Positions 37,388 through 47,094 of a DNA stretch of 64,000 nt are shown here, in pieces (the stretch's first letter is position 1; every line of letters starts with the position of its first letter). The stretch covers positions 923,605 to 987,604 of the forward strand of contig NZ_CP007597.1 of NCBI RefSeq assembly GCF_000661955.1, read 5' to 3'. The stretch comes from Stenotrophomonas rhizophila (lineage in GTDB: Bacteria > Pseudomonadota > Gammaproteobacteria > Xanthomonadales > Xanthomonadaceae). Made by a program: the position numbers and the translations under genes. Under the pieces are notes generated by a model, which did not search any database, had not been told where the DNA came from, and saw only the letters and a program-made list of their open reading frames with translations.

Positions 37388-39117
37388 ACATCGACTGGAA
37401 TGCCCTGCACCTGGTGCGTCCAAACGCACTATGGCTGCTGCTGGCGCTGCCGCTGATCGCCGCGCTCTGGTACTGGCGCCGCCGCCGCGGCAGCGCCTGG
37501 CACAGCGCGGTGGATGCGCACCTGCTGCGCCACCTGCTGGTGGCCGGTGGGCAGCGTGCGTGGGGCGGCTTGATGGTGTTGCTGCTGGGGTGGACGCTGG
37601 CCGTGGTTGCGTTGGCGGGTCCCAGCTGGCGGCAGGTGGCGCAGCCCTTGTGGCAATCGCCGGCGCCGCTGGTGGTGGCGCTGGATCTGTCCTCTCGGGT
37701 GACGGCCACCGACCTGCCGCCCTCGCGGCTGCTGCAGGCGCGGGCCAAGTTGGCCGCGCTGCTGCGCGAGCGCAAAGGCGGGGAGGTTGCCCTGCTGGTG
37801 TACGCCGACGATGCGTACACCGTGGCGCCGCTGACGGCCGATACCGCCAATGTGGCGCTGTATCTGGATGCGCTCGGGCCGGACGTGATGCCGCGTGATG
37901 GCCAGCGCGCCGAGCGCGCACTGGACGCGGCCGTACTGCTGCTGCAACAGTCCGGCGCACGCAGCGGCGACATCCTGCTGCTCACCGATCGTGCCGACGC
38001 CGCCGCCAGCAGCGCGGCCACCGCGGCGCGCCGCCAGGGCGTAACGGTCTCGGTGCTTGGCGTGGGCACACCCACCGGCGCCGCCTACCGCAGTGGCGAT
38101 GGGCAGATTGCCCAGGCGCGTTTGGAAGAAGCGTCCCTGCGCGCGGTGGCCAGTGCGGGCGGCGGCCAGTACGCGCGGATGGCCAGCGACGATGGCGACC
38201 TGCGCGCCTTGGGCGTGCTGACCCCCAAGACGAGCATGGACGATCGCCGCGACGGCAATGGCATGGCCTGGCGCGATGAAGGGTTCTGGTTGCTGCCGCC
38301 GTTGATGCTGCTGTCGTTGTGGGCGTTCCGCAGACGCGGCCTGGCCGTGGTGCTGGTGACCTGCCTGTCGGTGCCCCTGGCGTTGCCAACCCCCGCGCAT
38401 GCTGCCGAAGGCACCTGGTGGACGCGTGCCGACCAGGTGGACCAACAGGCACTGGGCGCGGGTGTGGAGGCTTACCGGCGGGGCGATTTCAAGGCCGCGC
38501 AGGCGCAGTTCGACGGTATCGACAGCGACGTCGGCTGGTACAACCTGGGCAATGCGCTGGCGCGCCAGGGTCAGTACGACGCCGCGATCGAGGCGTATGA
38601 CAAGGCGTTGCGCAAGACCCCGGGCATGCCCGATGCGGTCGCCAACCGCGCGGCGGTGGATGCCGCCCGCAAGCGCAAGCCGCCGTCGGCGCCGCCCAAA
38701 GACGGCCAGGGCAAGCAACCGCCGACCTCGCCACCGTCGCAGGGCCAGGGCCAACCGGGCAAGGACGCCGGCCAGCCGCCGAAGCAGCCCGGGCAGCAGA
38801 CCCCTGGCCAGCCGCCGAGCACGCCGGCGCAGGGCAAGGACAAGGACACGCAGGACGCCGGCAACCCGGATCCCAACCCCGCCGCGCAGGCCCAGGCCGA
38901 TGCAGCCCAGCGCCAGCAGATGCAACAGGCCCTGCAGCGGCAGGGCAAGGACGGCAAGGACACCCCGGCGCAGCGGCAGGCCGCGGAAACCCCGCAGCAG
39001 CGCGAGCAGCGCCAGGCCGTGGAAGCCTGGATGCGGCGGGTGCCGGATGATCCGGGCAGCCTGTTGCGCGCCAAGTTCCAACTCGAAAACGAACGCAGGA
39101 AACGGGAAGGACGATGA
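37384..39117 (+). CDS. VWA-TPR fusion protein (BatB/BatC-like)
   Basis: 577 residues. Helices at about 15-30 and 62-78, then a VWA domain whose MIDAS reads DLSSR at 101-105 instead of DxSxS: the last serine is replaced by arginine, so metal binding is doubtful. After another membrane segment, TPR repeats (GVEAYRRGDFKAAQAQFDGI, then NLGNALARQGQYDAAIEAYD) and a long Gln/Pro/Lys low-complexity region follow. In Bacteroides these parts are separate genes batB and batC; here they are fused. ATGA overlaps at both ends. Confidence 0.9.
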   Translation: MNIDWNALHLVRPNALWLLLALPLIAALWYWRRRRGSAWHSAVDAHLLRHLLVAGGQRAWGGLMVLLLGWTLAVVALAGPSWRQVAQPLWQSPAPLVVALDLSSRVTATDLPPSRLLQARAKLAALLRERKGGEVALLVYADDAYTVAPLTADTANVALYLDALGPDVMPRDGQRAERALDAAVLLLQQSGARSGDILLLTDRADAAASSAATAARRQGVTVSVLGVGTPTGAAYRSGDGQIAQARLEEASLRAVASAGGGQYARMASDDGDLRALGVLTPKTSMDDRRDGNGMAWRDEGFWLLPPLMLLSLWAFRRRGLAVVLVTCLSVPLALPTPAHAAEGTWWTRADQVDQQALGAGVEAYRRGDFKAAQAQFDGIDSDVGWYNLGNALARQGQYDAAIEAYDKALRKTPGMPDAVANRAAVDAARKRKPPSAPPKDGQGKQPPTSPPSQGQGQPGKDAGQPPKQPGQQTPGQPPSTPAQGKDKDTQDAGNPDPNPAAQAQADAAQRQQMQQALQRQGKDGKDTPAQRQAAETPQQREQRQAVEAWMRRVPDDPGSLLRAKFQLENERRKREGR

Positions 39118-40808
39118 GCACCATTTCGACCACGCGACGCTGGATGCGCGGCTGCTGCTGGCTGCTGCTGGCGGCGAGCAGCTGGGCCCAGGCGCAGACC
39201 CGTGCCTGGCTGGACCGCGAGCAGATCAGCGACGGCGAAACGGTGACCCTCAACATCGAGAGCGATGCAGGCGGGGCACCGGACTACACGCCCCTGCGCG
39301 CTGATTTCGAGCTCAGCGCGCAGACCAGCAGCCGCCAGATGCAATGGGGCACGGGCGGTACCACCGCGCGCAATCTCTACGCGGTGGCCCTGTCGCCACG
39401 TCGCACGGGCACGCTGCAGATTCCCGCGTTGCAGGTGGGGGCCAACCGCACCGCACCGCTGCTGCTGCAGGTGGGCGCCAGTTCCGCTGCGCCGGCGGCC
39501 GTCCCCGGTAACGCGGCGGTCTTCATGGAAACCGAGGTCGACGACCTTACCCCCTACGTCCAGCAGAGCGTGGGCGTGGTGGTGCGTCTGTACTACGCCT
39601 CGCAGCTGGTGTCGGGCGAACTGCTGCTGGATACCCCAGCCGGTGCGTCGATGCAGCGGGTAGGTGAAGACCGCAGCCTGGTGCGCGAGGTCAATGGCCG
39701 CCGCTACAACCTGGTGGAGCGGCGTTTCCTGCTGATTCCCGAACGCAGCGGCCCGCTGCAGCTGCCGGCCGCCCAGTTCAACGGACGTGCCGCCGGTGGC
39801 TTCTTCGATGACATGTTCGGTGGCGACGGACGGCTGCGCGCAACGGCGCCGACGCGCACGCTGCAGGTGCAGCCGCAGCCGGCCAACGCGGCGCAGCCGT
39901 GGCTGCCGCTGCACGACCTGCGCCTGCGCTACACCGCCGCCCCCACCCAGGCGCGTGCCGGGGAGGCGGCCACGGTAGTGGTGGAAGCCGTGGCCCAGGG
40001 CGCCACCCGCGCGCAGTTCCCGGAACTGCCGGCGCTGGACGTCGGCCCCGACGCGCAGGTGTTCGCCGAACCGGCCCAGTTCGACGAGACCTTCAGCGGC
40101 AACACGCCCCAGCTCAAGCTGACCCGGCGCTACTCGATCGTGCCGCGCACGCCGGGCACCCTGCGCGTGCCCGGGCCGAGCATGCCCTGGTGGGACGTAA
40201 AGGCGGGCGAGGCGCGGACGGCCAGCTTGCCGGCACTGACCCTGCAGGTCGCCGCCGCGGGGGCGGGCAGTGCCGCCGCCGCGGTGCCGGTGGACACCCA
40301 GTCGGCGCTGCCGGGCGAGGCGCCGCCGGCCTCCAACGCGCTGCCATTGGCCAACCCGCCGGCGTCGGCGCGTCCCTGGGGCTGGATCGCGGCCGCCACC
40401 GGGTTCGCGGTGCTCTGGCTGCTGACGCTGTGGTGGGGTTGGCGCCGGGTGCAGCGCCGGGATACGGCCACCGCCCCGCAGCCGGGCCCGCCCGGTTCGC
40501 CCGCGGTCGTGGTGTCGCGCGCTGAACTGCGGCGCGCGCTGGAAAGCCAAGGGCTGGATGAGATCATCGCGCTGCTGGCCAGCATGGGCGGGGTAGTGGG
40601 CCTGGAGGCCCTGCTGGCACGGCTGGCCGACCCGGTCCAGCGCGAAGCGCTGCTGGCGATGCAGCGGGTGCGCTGGTCCGGCCAGGGCGGCGACGTGGCC
40701 GCCGCGCGCCAGGCGCTGCGCCGGGCCTTCCATGACGGACCGCACTGGCAGCTCGCCGCGGTGGCGGAAAACAATGGGCTGGCGCCTCTATATCCTTCGG
40801 GATCTTGA
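39114..40808 (+). CDS. BatD-like oxygen-tolerance protein
   Basis: 564 residues: signal peptide ending SSWAQA, beta-rich periplasmic domains (VTLNIESDAGGAPDYTPL, then VGVVVRLYYASQLVSGELLL and RRYSIVPRTPGTLRVP), one membrane helix (IAAATGFAVLWLLTLWWGW) and a cytoplasmic tail. Matches the BatD family that closes Bat operons. Last gene of the operon. Confidence 0.9.
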   Translation: MSTISTTRRWMRGCCWLLLAASSWAQAQTRAWLDREQISDGETVTLNIESDAGGAPDYTPLRADFELSAQTSSRQMQWGTGGTTARNLYAVALSPRRTGTLQIPALQVGANRTAPLLLQVGASSAAPAAVPGNAAVFMETEVDDLTPYVQQSVGVVVRLYYASQLVSGELLLDTPAGASMQRVGEDRSLVREVNGRRYNLVERRFLLIPERSGPLQLPAAQFNGRAAGGFFDDMFGGDGRLRATAPTRTLQVQPQPANAAQPWLPLHDLRLRYTAAPTQARAGEAATVVVEAVAQGATRAQFPELPALDVGPDAQVFAEPAQFDETFSGNTPQLKLTRRYSIVPRTPGTLRVPGPSMPWWDVKAGEARTASLPALTLQVAAAGAGSAAAAVPVDTQSALPGEAPPASNALPLANPPASARPWGWIAAATGFAVLWLLTLWWGWRRVQRRDTATAPQPGPPGSPAVVVSRAELRRALESQGLDEIIALLASMGGVVGLEALLARLADPVQREALLAMQRVRWSGQGGDVAAARQALRRAFHDGPHWQLAAVAENNGLAPLYPSGS

Positions 40809-40874
40809 TGCGCTGCCGGGCCTGACGGGCCGGCTTTGCTAAGCTCGTTCAATTCTTTACAGGAAAGCTGCTAG

Positions 40875-42197
40875 ATGACTGAGGCCGCAACGACCCGCAA
40901 GAAACTGCCCTTGCACTGGAAAATGGGCATTGGCTTCGCGCTGGGCCTGGTGCTGGGCCTGATCGTGCACGCCGCCGGCCCGGGCGTGCCCGGCCTGACC
41001 GACGTCGCCAGGGGCGTGATGGCCTGGGTGACCACGCCGCTGTCGGGCCTGTTCCTCAACCTGATCTTCATGCTGATCGTGCCGCTGATCTTCTCGGCGC
41101 TGATCATGGGCGTGTCGGAGATGGGCGACATCCGCGCGCTCGGCCGGATCGGCTGGAAGACCCTGGCCTACACGGTGCTGCTGTCGGGCATCGCGGTGGG
41201 CATCGGGCTGGTGCTGGTCAACGTGCTCAAGCCCGGCGCCGGGGTGGACCCGCATGTGGCCGCGCAGATGCTCTCGGAGAACGCCGAGCGCAGCAAGGAA
41301 ATCGTCGCCGGTATCCATGAAACCCCCAAGGGCATGGACATGCTGCTGTCGATCGTGCCCAGCAACGTGCTGCAGGCCGCATCGGACAATGGCGCGATCC
41401 TGTCGCTGATGTTCTTCGCGCTGATGTTCGGCATCGGTATGGTGCTCAGCGACGAGGAGAAGGTTGCCCCGCTGCGTCGCGCCGTGGAAGGCGTGTTCGA
41501 AGTGTCGATGACGCTGATCAACCTGGTCATCCGGCTGGCCCCGTACGCGGTGGCCTGCTTCATGTTCAACCTGGCCGCGCTGTTCGGCTTCGACCTGATC
41601 ATCCGCCTGGGCGCCTACGTGGGCGTGGTGGTGCTGGCGCTGGGCCTGCACATGGTGGTGACCTACGGCACCGCGGTGTGGCTGTCCGGGCGTTCGCCGC
41701 TGTCGTTCTTCCGCGACACCCAGGAAGCGACGGTGATGGCCTTCTCCACCGCCTCCAGCAACGCCACCCTGCCGACCGCGCTGCGCGTGGCCGACCAGAT
41801 GGGCCTGCCGCAGAAGGTGTCACGCTTCGTGCTGACCGTGGGTGCCACCGCCAACCAGAACGGCACCGCGCTGTTTGAAGGCGTGACGGTGATCTTCCTG
41901 GCCCAGTTCTTTGGCGTGGACCTGAGCATCGGCCAGCAGATCATGGTGATGGCGGTCTGCATCCTGGGCGGCATCGGCACGGCTGGCGTGCCGTCGGGCT
42001 CGTTGCCGGTGGTGGCGATGATCTGCGCCATGGTCGGGGTCAACCCGCTGGGCATCGGCCTGATCCTGGGCGTGAACCACTTCCTGGACATGTGCCGTAC
42101 CGCGCTGAACGTCACCGGCGACCTGGCCCTGACCACCTTGGTGGCCAAGGGCGAGACCGAGGACAGCCCGGTGCCGGAACAGGTCAAGCGCGACTGA
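40875..42197 (+). CDS. Dicarboxylate/amino acid:cation symporter
   Basis: 440-residue DAACS-family (GltP/DctA-like) transporter of the inner membrane, probably glutamate/aspartate or C4-dicarboxylates with protons or sodium. Multiple helices, the serine-rich loop (AFSTASSNATLPTAL), TVGATANQNGTALFEGVTVIFLAQ in helix 7, and LGIGLILGVNHFLDMCRTALNVTGD in helix 8. AGGAAAG precedes the start. Substrate cannot be decided by eye. Confidence 0.93.
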   Translation: MTEAATTRKKLPLHWKMGIGFALGLVLGLIVHAAGPGVPGLTDVARGVMAWVTTPLSGLFLNLIFMLIVPLIFSALIMGVSEMGDIRALGRIGWKTLAYTVLLSGIAVGIGLVLVNVLKPGAGVDPHVAAQMLSENAERSKEIVAGIHETPKGMDMLLSIVPSNVLQAASDNGAILSLMFFALMFGIGMVLSDEEKVAPLRRAVEGVFEVSMTLINLVIRLAPYAVACFMFNLAALFGFDLIIRLGAYVGVVVLALGLHMVVTYGTAVWLSGRSPLSFFRDTQEATVMAFSTASSNATLPTALRVADQMGLPQKVSRFVLTVGATANQNGTALFEGVTVIFLAQFFGVDLSIGQQIMVMAVCILGGIGTAGVPSGSLPVVAMICAMVGVNPLGIGLILGVNHFLDMCRTALNVTGDLALTTLVAKGETEDSPVPEQVKRD

Positions 42198-42235
42198 CCG
42201 CCCGGCGTGGCGCGGCCTGCCGCGCACCGCCCCCG

Positions 42236-42265
42236 AAAACGCCCCGCCCCGTGCGGGGCGTTTTT
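42236..42265 (+). terminator. Rho-independent terminator after the symporter gene
   Basis: AAAACGCCCCGC and GCGGGGCGTTTTT form a 12-bp stem with a five-base loop and a T run. Confidence 0.92.
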
Positions 42266-42359
42266 GTTCAGAAAGCCGACGCCCGGCCTGACCCCGCCGG
42301 AGGTCTGTGGGACAATTGGCTGCCCGCAGCTCCGCGGGAGCCTCCCGACTCTCAGAACC

Positions 42360-44360
42360 ATGACGCAGCCTACCCGCCGCCAGTTGGCCAATGCCATCCG
42401 CTTCCTTGCCGCTGATGCGGTCGAAACCGCCAAGTCCGGGCATCCCGGCATGCCGATGGGCATGGCCGATATCGCCGAGGTCCTCTGGAACGACTATCTC
42501 CGTCACAACCCCAACAACCCCAAGTGGTTCAACCGCGACCGCTTCGTGCTGTCCAACGGCCACGGCTCGATGCTGCAGTACGCGCTGCTGCACCTGAGCG
42601 GCTACGACCTGCCGATCGAACAGCTCAAGCAGTTCCGTCAGCTCGGCAGCAAGACCGCCGGCCATCCGGAGCACCATGAAACCCCCGGCGTGGAAACCAC
42701 CACCGGGCCGCTCGGCCAGGGCCTGGCCAACGCCGTGGGCTTTGCGCTGGCCGAAAAGCTGCTGGCCCAGCGCTACAACCGCCCCGAGTACGAGATCGTC
42801 GACCACCGTACCTGGGTGTTCCTGGGCGACGGCTGCCTGATGGAAGGCATTTCGCATGAAGCCGCCTCGCTGGCCGGTACCTGGGGCCTGGGCAAGCTGG
42901 TCTGCTTCTGGGACGACAACCACATCTCCATCGACGGCAACACCGACGGCTGGTTCACCGACAACACCCCCGAGCGTTTCGAAGCCTATGGCTGGAACGT
43001 GGTGCGCGGCGTCGATGGCCACGACGCGGACAGCATCAAGGCGGCCATCGACGGCGCGCTGGCGCAGTTCGACAAGCCCACCCTGATCTGCTGCCGCACC
43101 ACGATCGGCTTCGGTTCGCCGGGCAAGGCCGGCAAGGAATCCAGCCACGGCGCGCCGCTGGGCAAGGACGAACTGGAGGCCACCCGCAAGCAGCTGGGCT
43201 GGAACTACGGTCCGTTCGAAATCCCCGAAGAGATCTACGCCGGCTGGCGTGCCGGCGGTACCGGCACCCTGCGCCAGGCCGAATGGGAACAGCAGTTCGA
43301 CAAGTACGCCGCGCATTTCCCGGCCGAAGCCGATGAACTGACCCGTCGCTCGCACGGCGAACTGCCGGCCGACTTCGTCGCCAAGGCCGATGCCTACATC
43401 GCCCAGGTGCAGGCCGACGGCCAGACCATCGCCTCGCGCAAGGCCTCGCAGCTGGCCATTGAGGCCTTCGCACCGCTGCTGCCGGAACTGGTGGGCGGCT
43501 CGGCCGATCTGGCCCATTCCAACCTGACCCTGTGGAAGGCCAGCAAGTCGGTGGCCACCGACGACCCGAACGCCAACTACGTGTACTACGGCGTGCGCGA
43601 GTTCGGCATGACCGCCATCGCCAATGGCCTGGCCCTGCACGGCGGTTTCATTCCGTTCGACGCCACCTTCCTGGTGTTCAGCGATTACGCCCGCAACGGC
43701 GTGCGCATGAGCGCGTTGATCCCGGCGCACGCCATCCATGTGTACACCCACGACTCGATCGGCCTGGGCGAAGACGGCCCGACCCACCAGCCGGTGGAAC
43801 ACCTGGCCTCGCTGCGCTACATCCCCAACAACGATGTGTGGCGTCCGTGCGATGCGGTTGAGTCGGCGGTCAGCTGGAAGTCGGCGATCACCCGCACCGA
43901 CGGCCCGAGCTGCCTGGTGTTCAGCCGTCAGAACCTGCCGCACCAGCCGCGCAGCACCGAGCAGGTTGCCCAGATCGCGCGCGGTGGCTACGTGTTGGCC
44001 GACGCCGAAGGCGGTGTGCCGGACGTGATCCTGATCGGTACCGGTTCGGAAGTGGGTCTGGCCGTGGCCGCCAAGGCCGAGCTGGATGCCGCCGGGATCA
44101 AGACCCGCGTGGTGTCCATGCCGTCCACCGACGTGTTCGAGCGCCAGGACGCGGCCTACCGCGAGTCCGTGCTGCCCAACGCCGTGCGCAAGCGCGTGGC
44201 GGTGGAAGCGGGCGTTACCGGTTTCTGGCGCCAGTACGTGGGCCTGGACGGTGCGGTGATCGGTATCGACACCTTCGGTGCCTCGGCCCCGGCCGAAGCG
44301 CTGTACAAGCACTTTGGCATCACCACCGAACACGTGGTGGCGGCAGCCAAGGCGCTCTGA
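42360..44360 (+). CDS. tktA: Transketolase
   Basis: 666-residue thiamine-diphosphate enzyme of the pentose phosphate pathway. ATG 42360 gives [21 protein letters not shown]. Catalytic histidine regions [10 protein letters not shown] and [10 protein letters not shown]; cofactor motif [18 protein letters not shown] ending CFWDDN; the pyrimidine domain has [16 protein letters not shown] and [18 protein letters not shown]. Full length. A possible GACAAT -10 lies at 42311-42316. Confidence 0.97.
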   Translation: MTQPTRRQLANAIRFLAADAVETAKSGHPGMPMGMADIAEVLWNDYLRHNPNNPKWFNRDRFVLSNGHGSMLQYALLHLSGYDLPIEQLKQFRQLGSKTAGHPEHHETPGVETTTGPLGQGLANAVGFALAEKLLAQRYNRPEYEIVDHRTWVFLGDGCLMEGISHEAASLAGTWGLGKLVCFWDDNHISIDGNTDGWFTDNTPERFEAYGWNVVRGVDGHDADSIKAAIDGALAQFDKPTLICCRTTIGFGSPGKAGKESSHGAPLGKDELEATRKQLGWNYGPFEIPEEIYAGWRAGGTGTLRQAEWEQQFDKYAAHFPAEADELTRRSHGELPADFVAKADAYIAQVQADGQTIASRKASQLAIEAFAPLLPELVGGSADLAHSNLTLWKASKSVATDDPNANYVYYGVREFGMTAIANGLALHGGFIPFDATFLVFSDYARNGVRMSALIPAHAIHVYTHDSIGLGEDGPTHQPVEHLASLRYIPNNDVWRPCDAVESAVSWKSAITRTDGPSCLVFSRQNLPHQPRSTEQVAQIARGGYVLADAEGGVPDVILIGTGSEVGLAVAAKAELDAAGIKTRVVSMPSTDVFERQDAAYRESVLPNAVRKRVAVEAGVTGFWRQYVGLDGAVIGIDTFGASAPAEALYKHFGITTEHVVAAAKAL

Positions 44361-44390
44361 CGCACAGCGTTCGATGATGTAGATGTAATC

Positions 44391-44419
44391 CAGAAGGCCG
44401 GGAATTCCCCGGCCTTCTG
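44391..44419. terminator. Bidirectional terminator between tktA and the NADAR gene
   Basis: CAGAAGGCCGG (44391-44401) and CCGGCCTTCTG (44409-44419) form an 11-bp stem; the genes converge here. Confidence 0.75.
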
Positions 44420-44429
44420 CATTTGACCG

Positions 44430-44451
44430 GTAGTGCCGGCCGCTGGCCGGC
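44430..44451 (+). repeat. GTAG-headed REP
   Basis: GTAG then TGCCGGCC/GGCCGGCA around CGCT. The same arms recur in reverse orientation at 54023-54048 inside the IS110 right end. Confidence 0.75.
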
Positions 44452-44468
44452 AACCCCAATGGCGCCGG

Positions 44469-45023
44469 TTACAACCGCGCCCGAACCTCCATCAGCGCAA
44501 AACCCAGCAGGTTCAGACCCTTCCAGCGTGCCGGGTTGCATGCATCGGCATGGTCCTGAGCCAGCCCGATTCCCCACACTGTGTCCACCGGGCTGGCCTC
44601 CACCAGCACCTGGTCACCGGTGCTGCGCAGGAAAGCACCCAACGCCGCGTTCTGGGTGAACTTGGCTAGGTTGCCTTGGACCACCACCGCATAACGTGCC
44701 TGCGCCCAGCGTGCATCGTCGAAGCCACGGATGCGCCGGCCCAGTGCTTTGACCTTGTCTGGTGTGTGGCAGGCCTGCACCTTGGCCAGGATCTCTTCGT
44801 CGCCGAACAGGCGCGCCTTGCCCGCCATCATGTAGTGCTCAGCCGTGGCGTAACGCACGCCATCGTGTTCGAAGCCGGCGTCGTACCACTGGCTGAAGCA
44901 GGACGCGCCTACGCCGGTGCGGGGAGGGCGATGGCCCCAGAAGCAGAGATAGGCCAGTGCGTCGCCTTCAGTCTGGCGGTGCTGCAGGTCATGCAGGAAG
45001 CAGGAGTCATTATTCATCGGCAA
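44469..45023 (-). CDS. NADAR family protein (YbiA-like N-glycosidase)
   Basis: 184 residues. NADAR signatures: YLCFWGH, then SCFSQWYDAGFEHDGVRYATAEHYM, MAGKARLF, KALGRRIRGFDDARWAQARY, and LVEASPVDTVWGIGL. Family members act on ADP-ribose derivatives: YbiA was linked to riboflavin-intermediate clearance, and other NADAR proteins remove ADP-ribose from guanine in DNA. No DarT-like toxin gene is adjacent, so a housekeeping YbiA role is as likely. Start 45023 or two codons later. Confidence 0.9.
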   Translation of the reverse strand: MPMNNDSCFLHDLQHRQTEGDALAYLCFWGHRPPRTGVGASCFSQWYDAGFEHDGVRYATAEHYMMAGKARLFGDEEILAKVQACHTPDKVKALGRRIRGFDDARWAQARYAVVVQGNLAKFTQNAALGAFLRSTGDQVLVEASPVDTVWGIGLAQDHADACNPARWKGLNLLGFALMEVRARL

Positions 45024-45074
45024 AGCGTAACCGGCACCAGGTGGTGCGTGCCAATACCGGGTACATCCGGTCGA

Positions 45075-45097
45075 GCAGCCGGGTCATGCCCGGCTGC
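45075..45097 (-). repeat. Hairpin after the acetyl-CoA hydrolase gene
   Basis: GCAGCCGGG and CCCGGCTGC form a 9-bp stem around TCATG, eight bases after the stop of the minus-strand gene. It may be a REP without its GTAG head or a weak terminator. Confidence 0.5.
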
Positions 45098-45104
45098 CCC
45101 ACGC

Positions 45105-47063
45105 TCACGCCACGGCAGTCCGCGCCAACGCCAACCGCACCAGCCGGGCTTCAATGCGTTCGCCAAACGTCTTCGGTGCATCCAGCCCCATCCGCTGCAG
45201 GTACACCGCGTCACCATCGCCGGCCGGCTGGCGCAGGGCGGCCAGCACCGTGCGCAGCTTGCTGCCGCGGGTCTGGGTGTTCTGCTTCAGCCAGCCCAAC
45301 GCTTTCACCAGGTGCTGTTCGACCTCGGTGAAGTCGCTGCCCAGCGGATAGTCCGGCAGCAGCCCCGACTGGCGGAACGGGGCCAGTGCGGCGCTCACCG
45401 CTGCGGCGGTGTTGCGCTGTTGCCAGTGCGCCGGTGCCACGAACGCGGCGTCCAGCTTTTTGGCGGCTTTCGCGGTCTGCAGCAGCGTGGCCTGGAACGC
45501 CGCATCGGTGATCGCGGTCATGCCGGTCACACAGTCCTCGTCGGTCAGGTTGCGCAGGTCGGCGATGCCGTACTCGTTGATGTAGATGTCGCGCAGGTGC
45601 CGCGGGATGGTGGTGTGCCCGTAGTTCCAGCGCACGTTCGACTGCACCTGGCCCTTGTCTTCACGCACTGCGCGGAACATCAGCGCGCTGCGGGCTTCAG
45701 GCAACGCGTGCGCCATCGCCACGAAGTTGTACTGCCCGCCCACGCCCGACACCACGCGGCCATCTTCCAGCGCGTCGGAGGCTGCCGCGCCCAGCGCGGT
45801 GGCGATCATGCAGGAGTTGAAGAAGCGGGCATGGCGGCGCTGCACGCGCTCCAGGGCCTCATTGCCCCCGTACAACTGGTTGATCTCACTGATCCGGCGC
45901 ATGCCGATTGCGCCGCGCTCGTCGTCGGGCAGGTCGCGCAGCCACTGGTAGAACTCCGGCGAGCCCAGGTAGAACGCGCCATGCAGGTATTCGCCTTCGG
46001 CCTCCAGCGTGGCGTGGTCGATGGTCAGGGTGCTGCCGTTCTCGATGCGCTGCATCAGTCCCAGATCGTCATGCACCTTGCGCCGGATCACGCCGGTCTG
46101 CACCAGCCGCCGGAAGCCCTCGTTGAGCATCTCGCTGCAGCCATACAGGCCGATCTCGAACGGGTCCAGGCCACCGCATTCGAGCACGGTGGGGTGGGTG
46201 GCCAGGCTCGGATCCAGCGCGTGCAGGATCTGCCGGTAGCGGGCATTGTCGGTATGCCGCAGCACCAGCGCCTGGCTGATCGCATCGGCCAGTGTGCCAA
46301 TGCCGATCTGCAGCGTGCCGCCATCCCGGACCAGCGCGCTGGCATACAGGCCGATGGCGTAGTCGGCATCCGTGACCGGTTGCCGCGGCAGCCCGAACAG
46401 AGCGGGGTAGGGCGGCGGCGGGGTGATCACCAGGTCGAAGAAGCTCACATCCACCGTCGCCGAGCCGCTCAGGTAGGGCAGCTGCGGGTCGATCTCGGCG
46501 ATCATCAGCGGACGCGGCAGGCCACGCGCGGCCATCGCATCCAGGGTGTCCTGGGTGATGTCGTTGTTGCACGACAGCGACAGCCGCCGATCGTCCGGCC
46601 GCATCGCCACCTTCTGCACGATCGCATGCGGTGCGCGCTGCGCCACCGCATCGGCGGCATGGGTGTAGTTGAGGCTGGTGTAGCTGCGCTGCGCCTGCGA
46701 GGAGCCGAGCAGGGCGCCGGACTGCATGTAGAACTCTTCCACCTGCACGTGCGCCGGCAGGCGGTCGCGGACCATCGCGTCGGCATAGGCCAGGCGCGGG
46801 AAGTCGTCGCCGAAATGGCGTTGCGCGAACGGCGCCATGAAGCGCGCTTCCAATCCACCCGCGGCGGGCTTGGGCGGGTTCAACGACAGCGCGGTGTAGA
46901 TCTGCAGCGGCCGTGCGGGATCGTTCTCCACGCGCGCATACAGGGCATTGAGCAGCCGATGCGGTTTGCCCAGGGCCAGCGGCGCGCCGATGCGCAGCGG
47001 GCCGTCCACCCGCTGCAGCAACCAGTCGGTGGCCGCGTCGAGGTCGGTAAGGTGATCGGTCAT
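45105..47063 (-). CDS. Acetyl-CoA hydrolase/transferase family protein
   Basis: 652 residues, longer than the usual 430-500, with extra N-terminal segments. The C-terminal AcetylCoA_hydro domain has DGRVVSGVGGQYNFVAMAH, DKGQVQSNVRWNYGHTTIPR and IYINEYGIADLRNLTDEDC, the conserved CoA-transferase core. The start at 47063 (MTDHLTDLDAATDWLL) was chosen because the upstream in-frame stretch is not protein-like. Probably a CoA hydrolase or CoA transferase of short acids; the substrate is undecided. Followed on the same strand by the NADAR gene and preceded by the flavin reductase gene. Confidence 0.88.
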   Translation of the reverse strand: MTDHLTDLDAATDWLLQRVDGPLRIGAPLALGKPHRLLNALYARVENDPARPLQIYTALSLNPPKPAAGGLEARFMAPFAQRHFGDDFPRLAYADAMVRDRLPAHVQVEEFYMQSGALLGSSQAQRSYTSLNYTHAADAVAQRAPHAIVQKVAMRPDDRRLSLSCNNDITQDTLDAMAARGLPRPLMIAEIDPQLPYLSGSATVDVSFFDLVITPPPPYPALFGLPRQPVTDADYAIGLYASALVRDGGTLQIGIGTLADAISQALVLRHTDNARYRQILHALDPSLATHPTVLECGGLDPFEIGLYGCSEMLNEGFRRLVQTGVIRRKVHDDLGLMQRIENGSTLTIDHATLEAEGEYLHGAFYLGSPEFYQWLRDLPDDERGAIGMRRISEINQLYGGNEALERVQRRHARFFNSCMIATALGAAASDALEDGRVVSGVGGQYNFVAMAHALPEARSALMFRAVREDKGQVQSNVRWNYGHTTIPRHLRDIYINEYGIADLRNLTDEDCVTGMTAITDAAFQATLLQTAKAAKKLDAAFVAPAHWQQRNTAAAVSAALAPFRQSGLLPDYPLGSDFTEVEQHLVKALGWLKQNTQTRGSKLRTVLAALRQPAGDGDAVYLQRMGLDAPKTFGERIEARLVRLALARTAVA

Positions 47064-47094
47064 CCAGCGCCATCCTGCAGAGTCATGCGGGCCA

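Noticed and set aside
41820..44459. An 879-codon open frame on the minus strand across tktA
   Set aside because: Shadow of transketolase; low-complexity His/Gly/Val/Gln composition.
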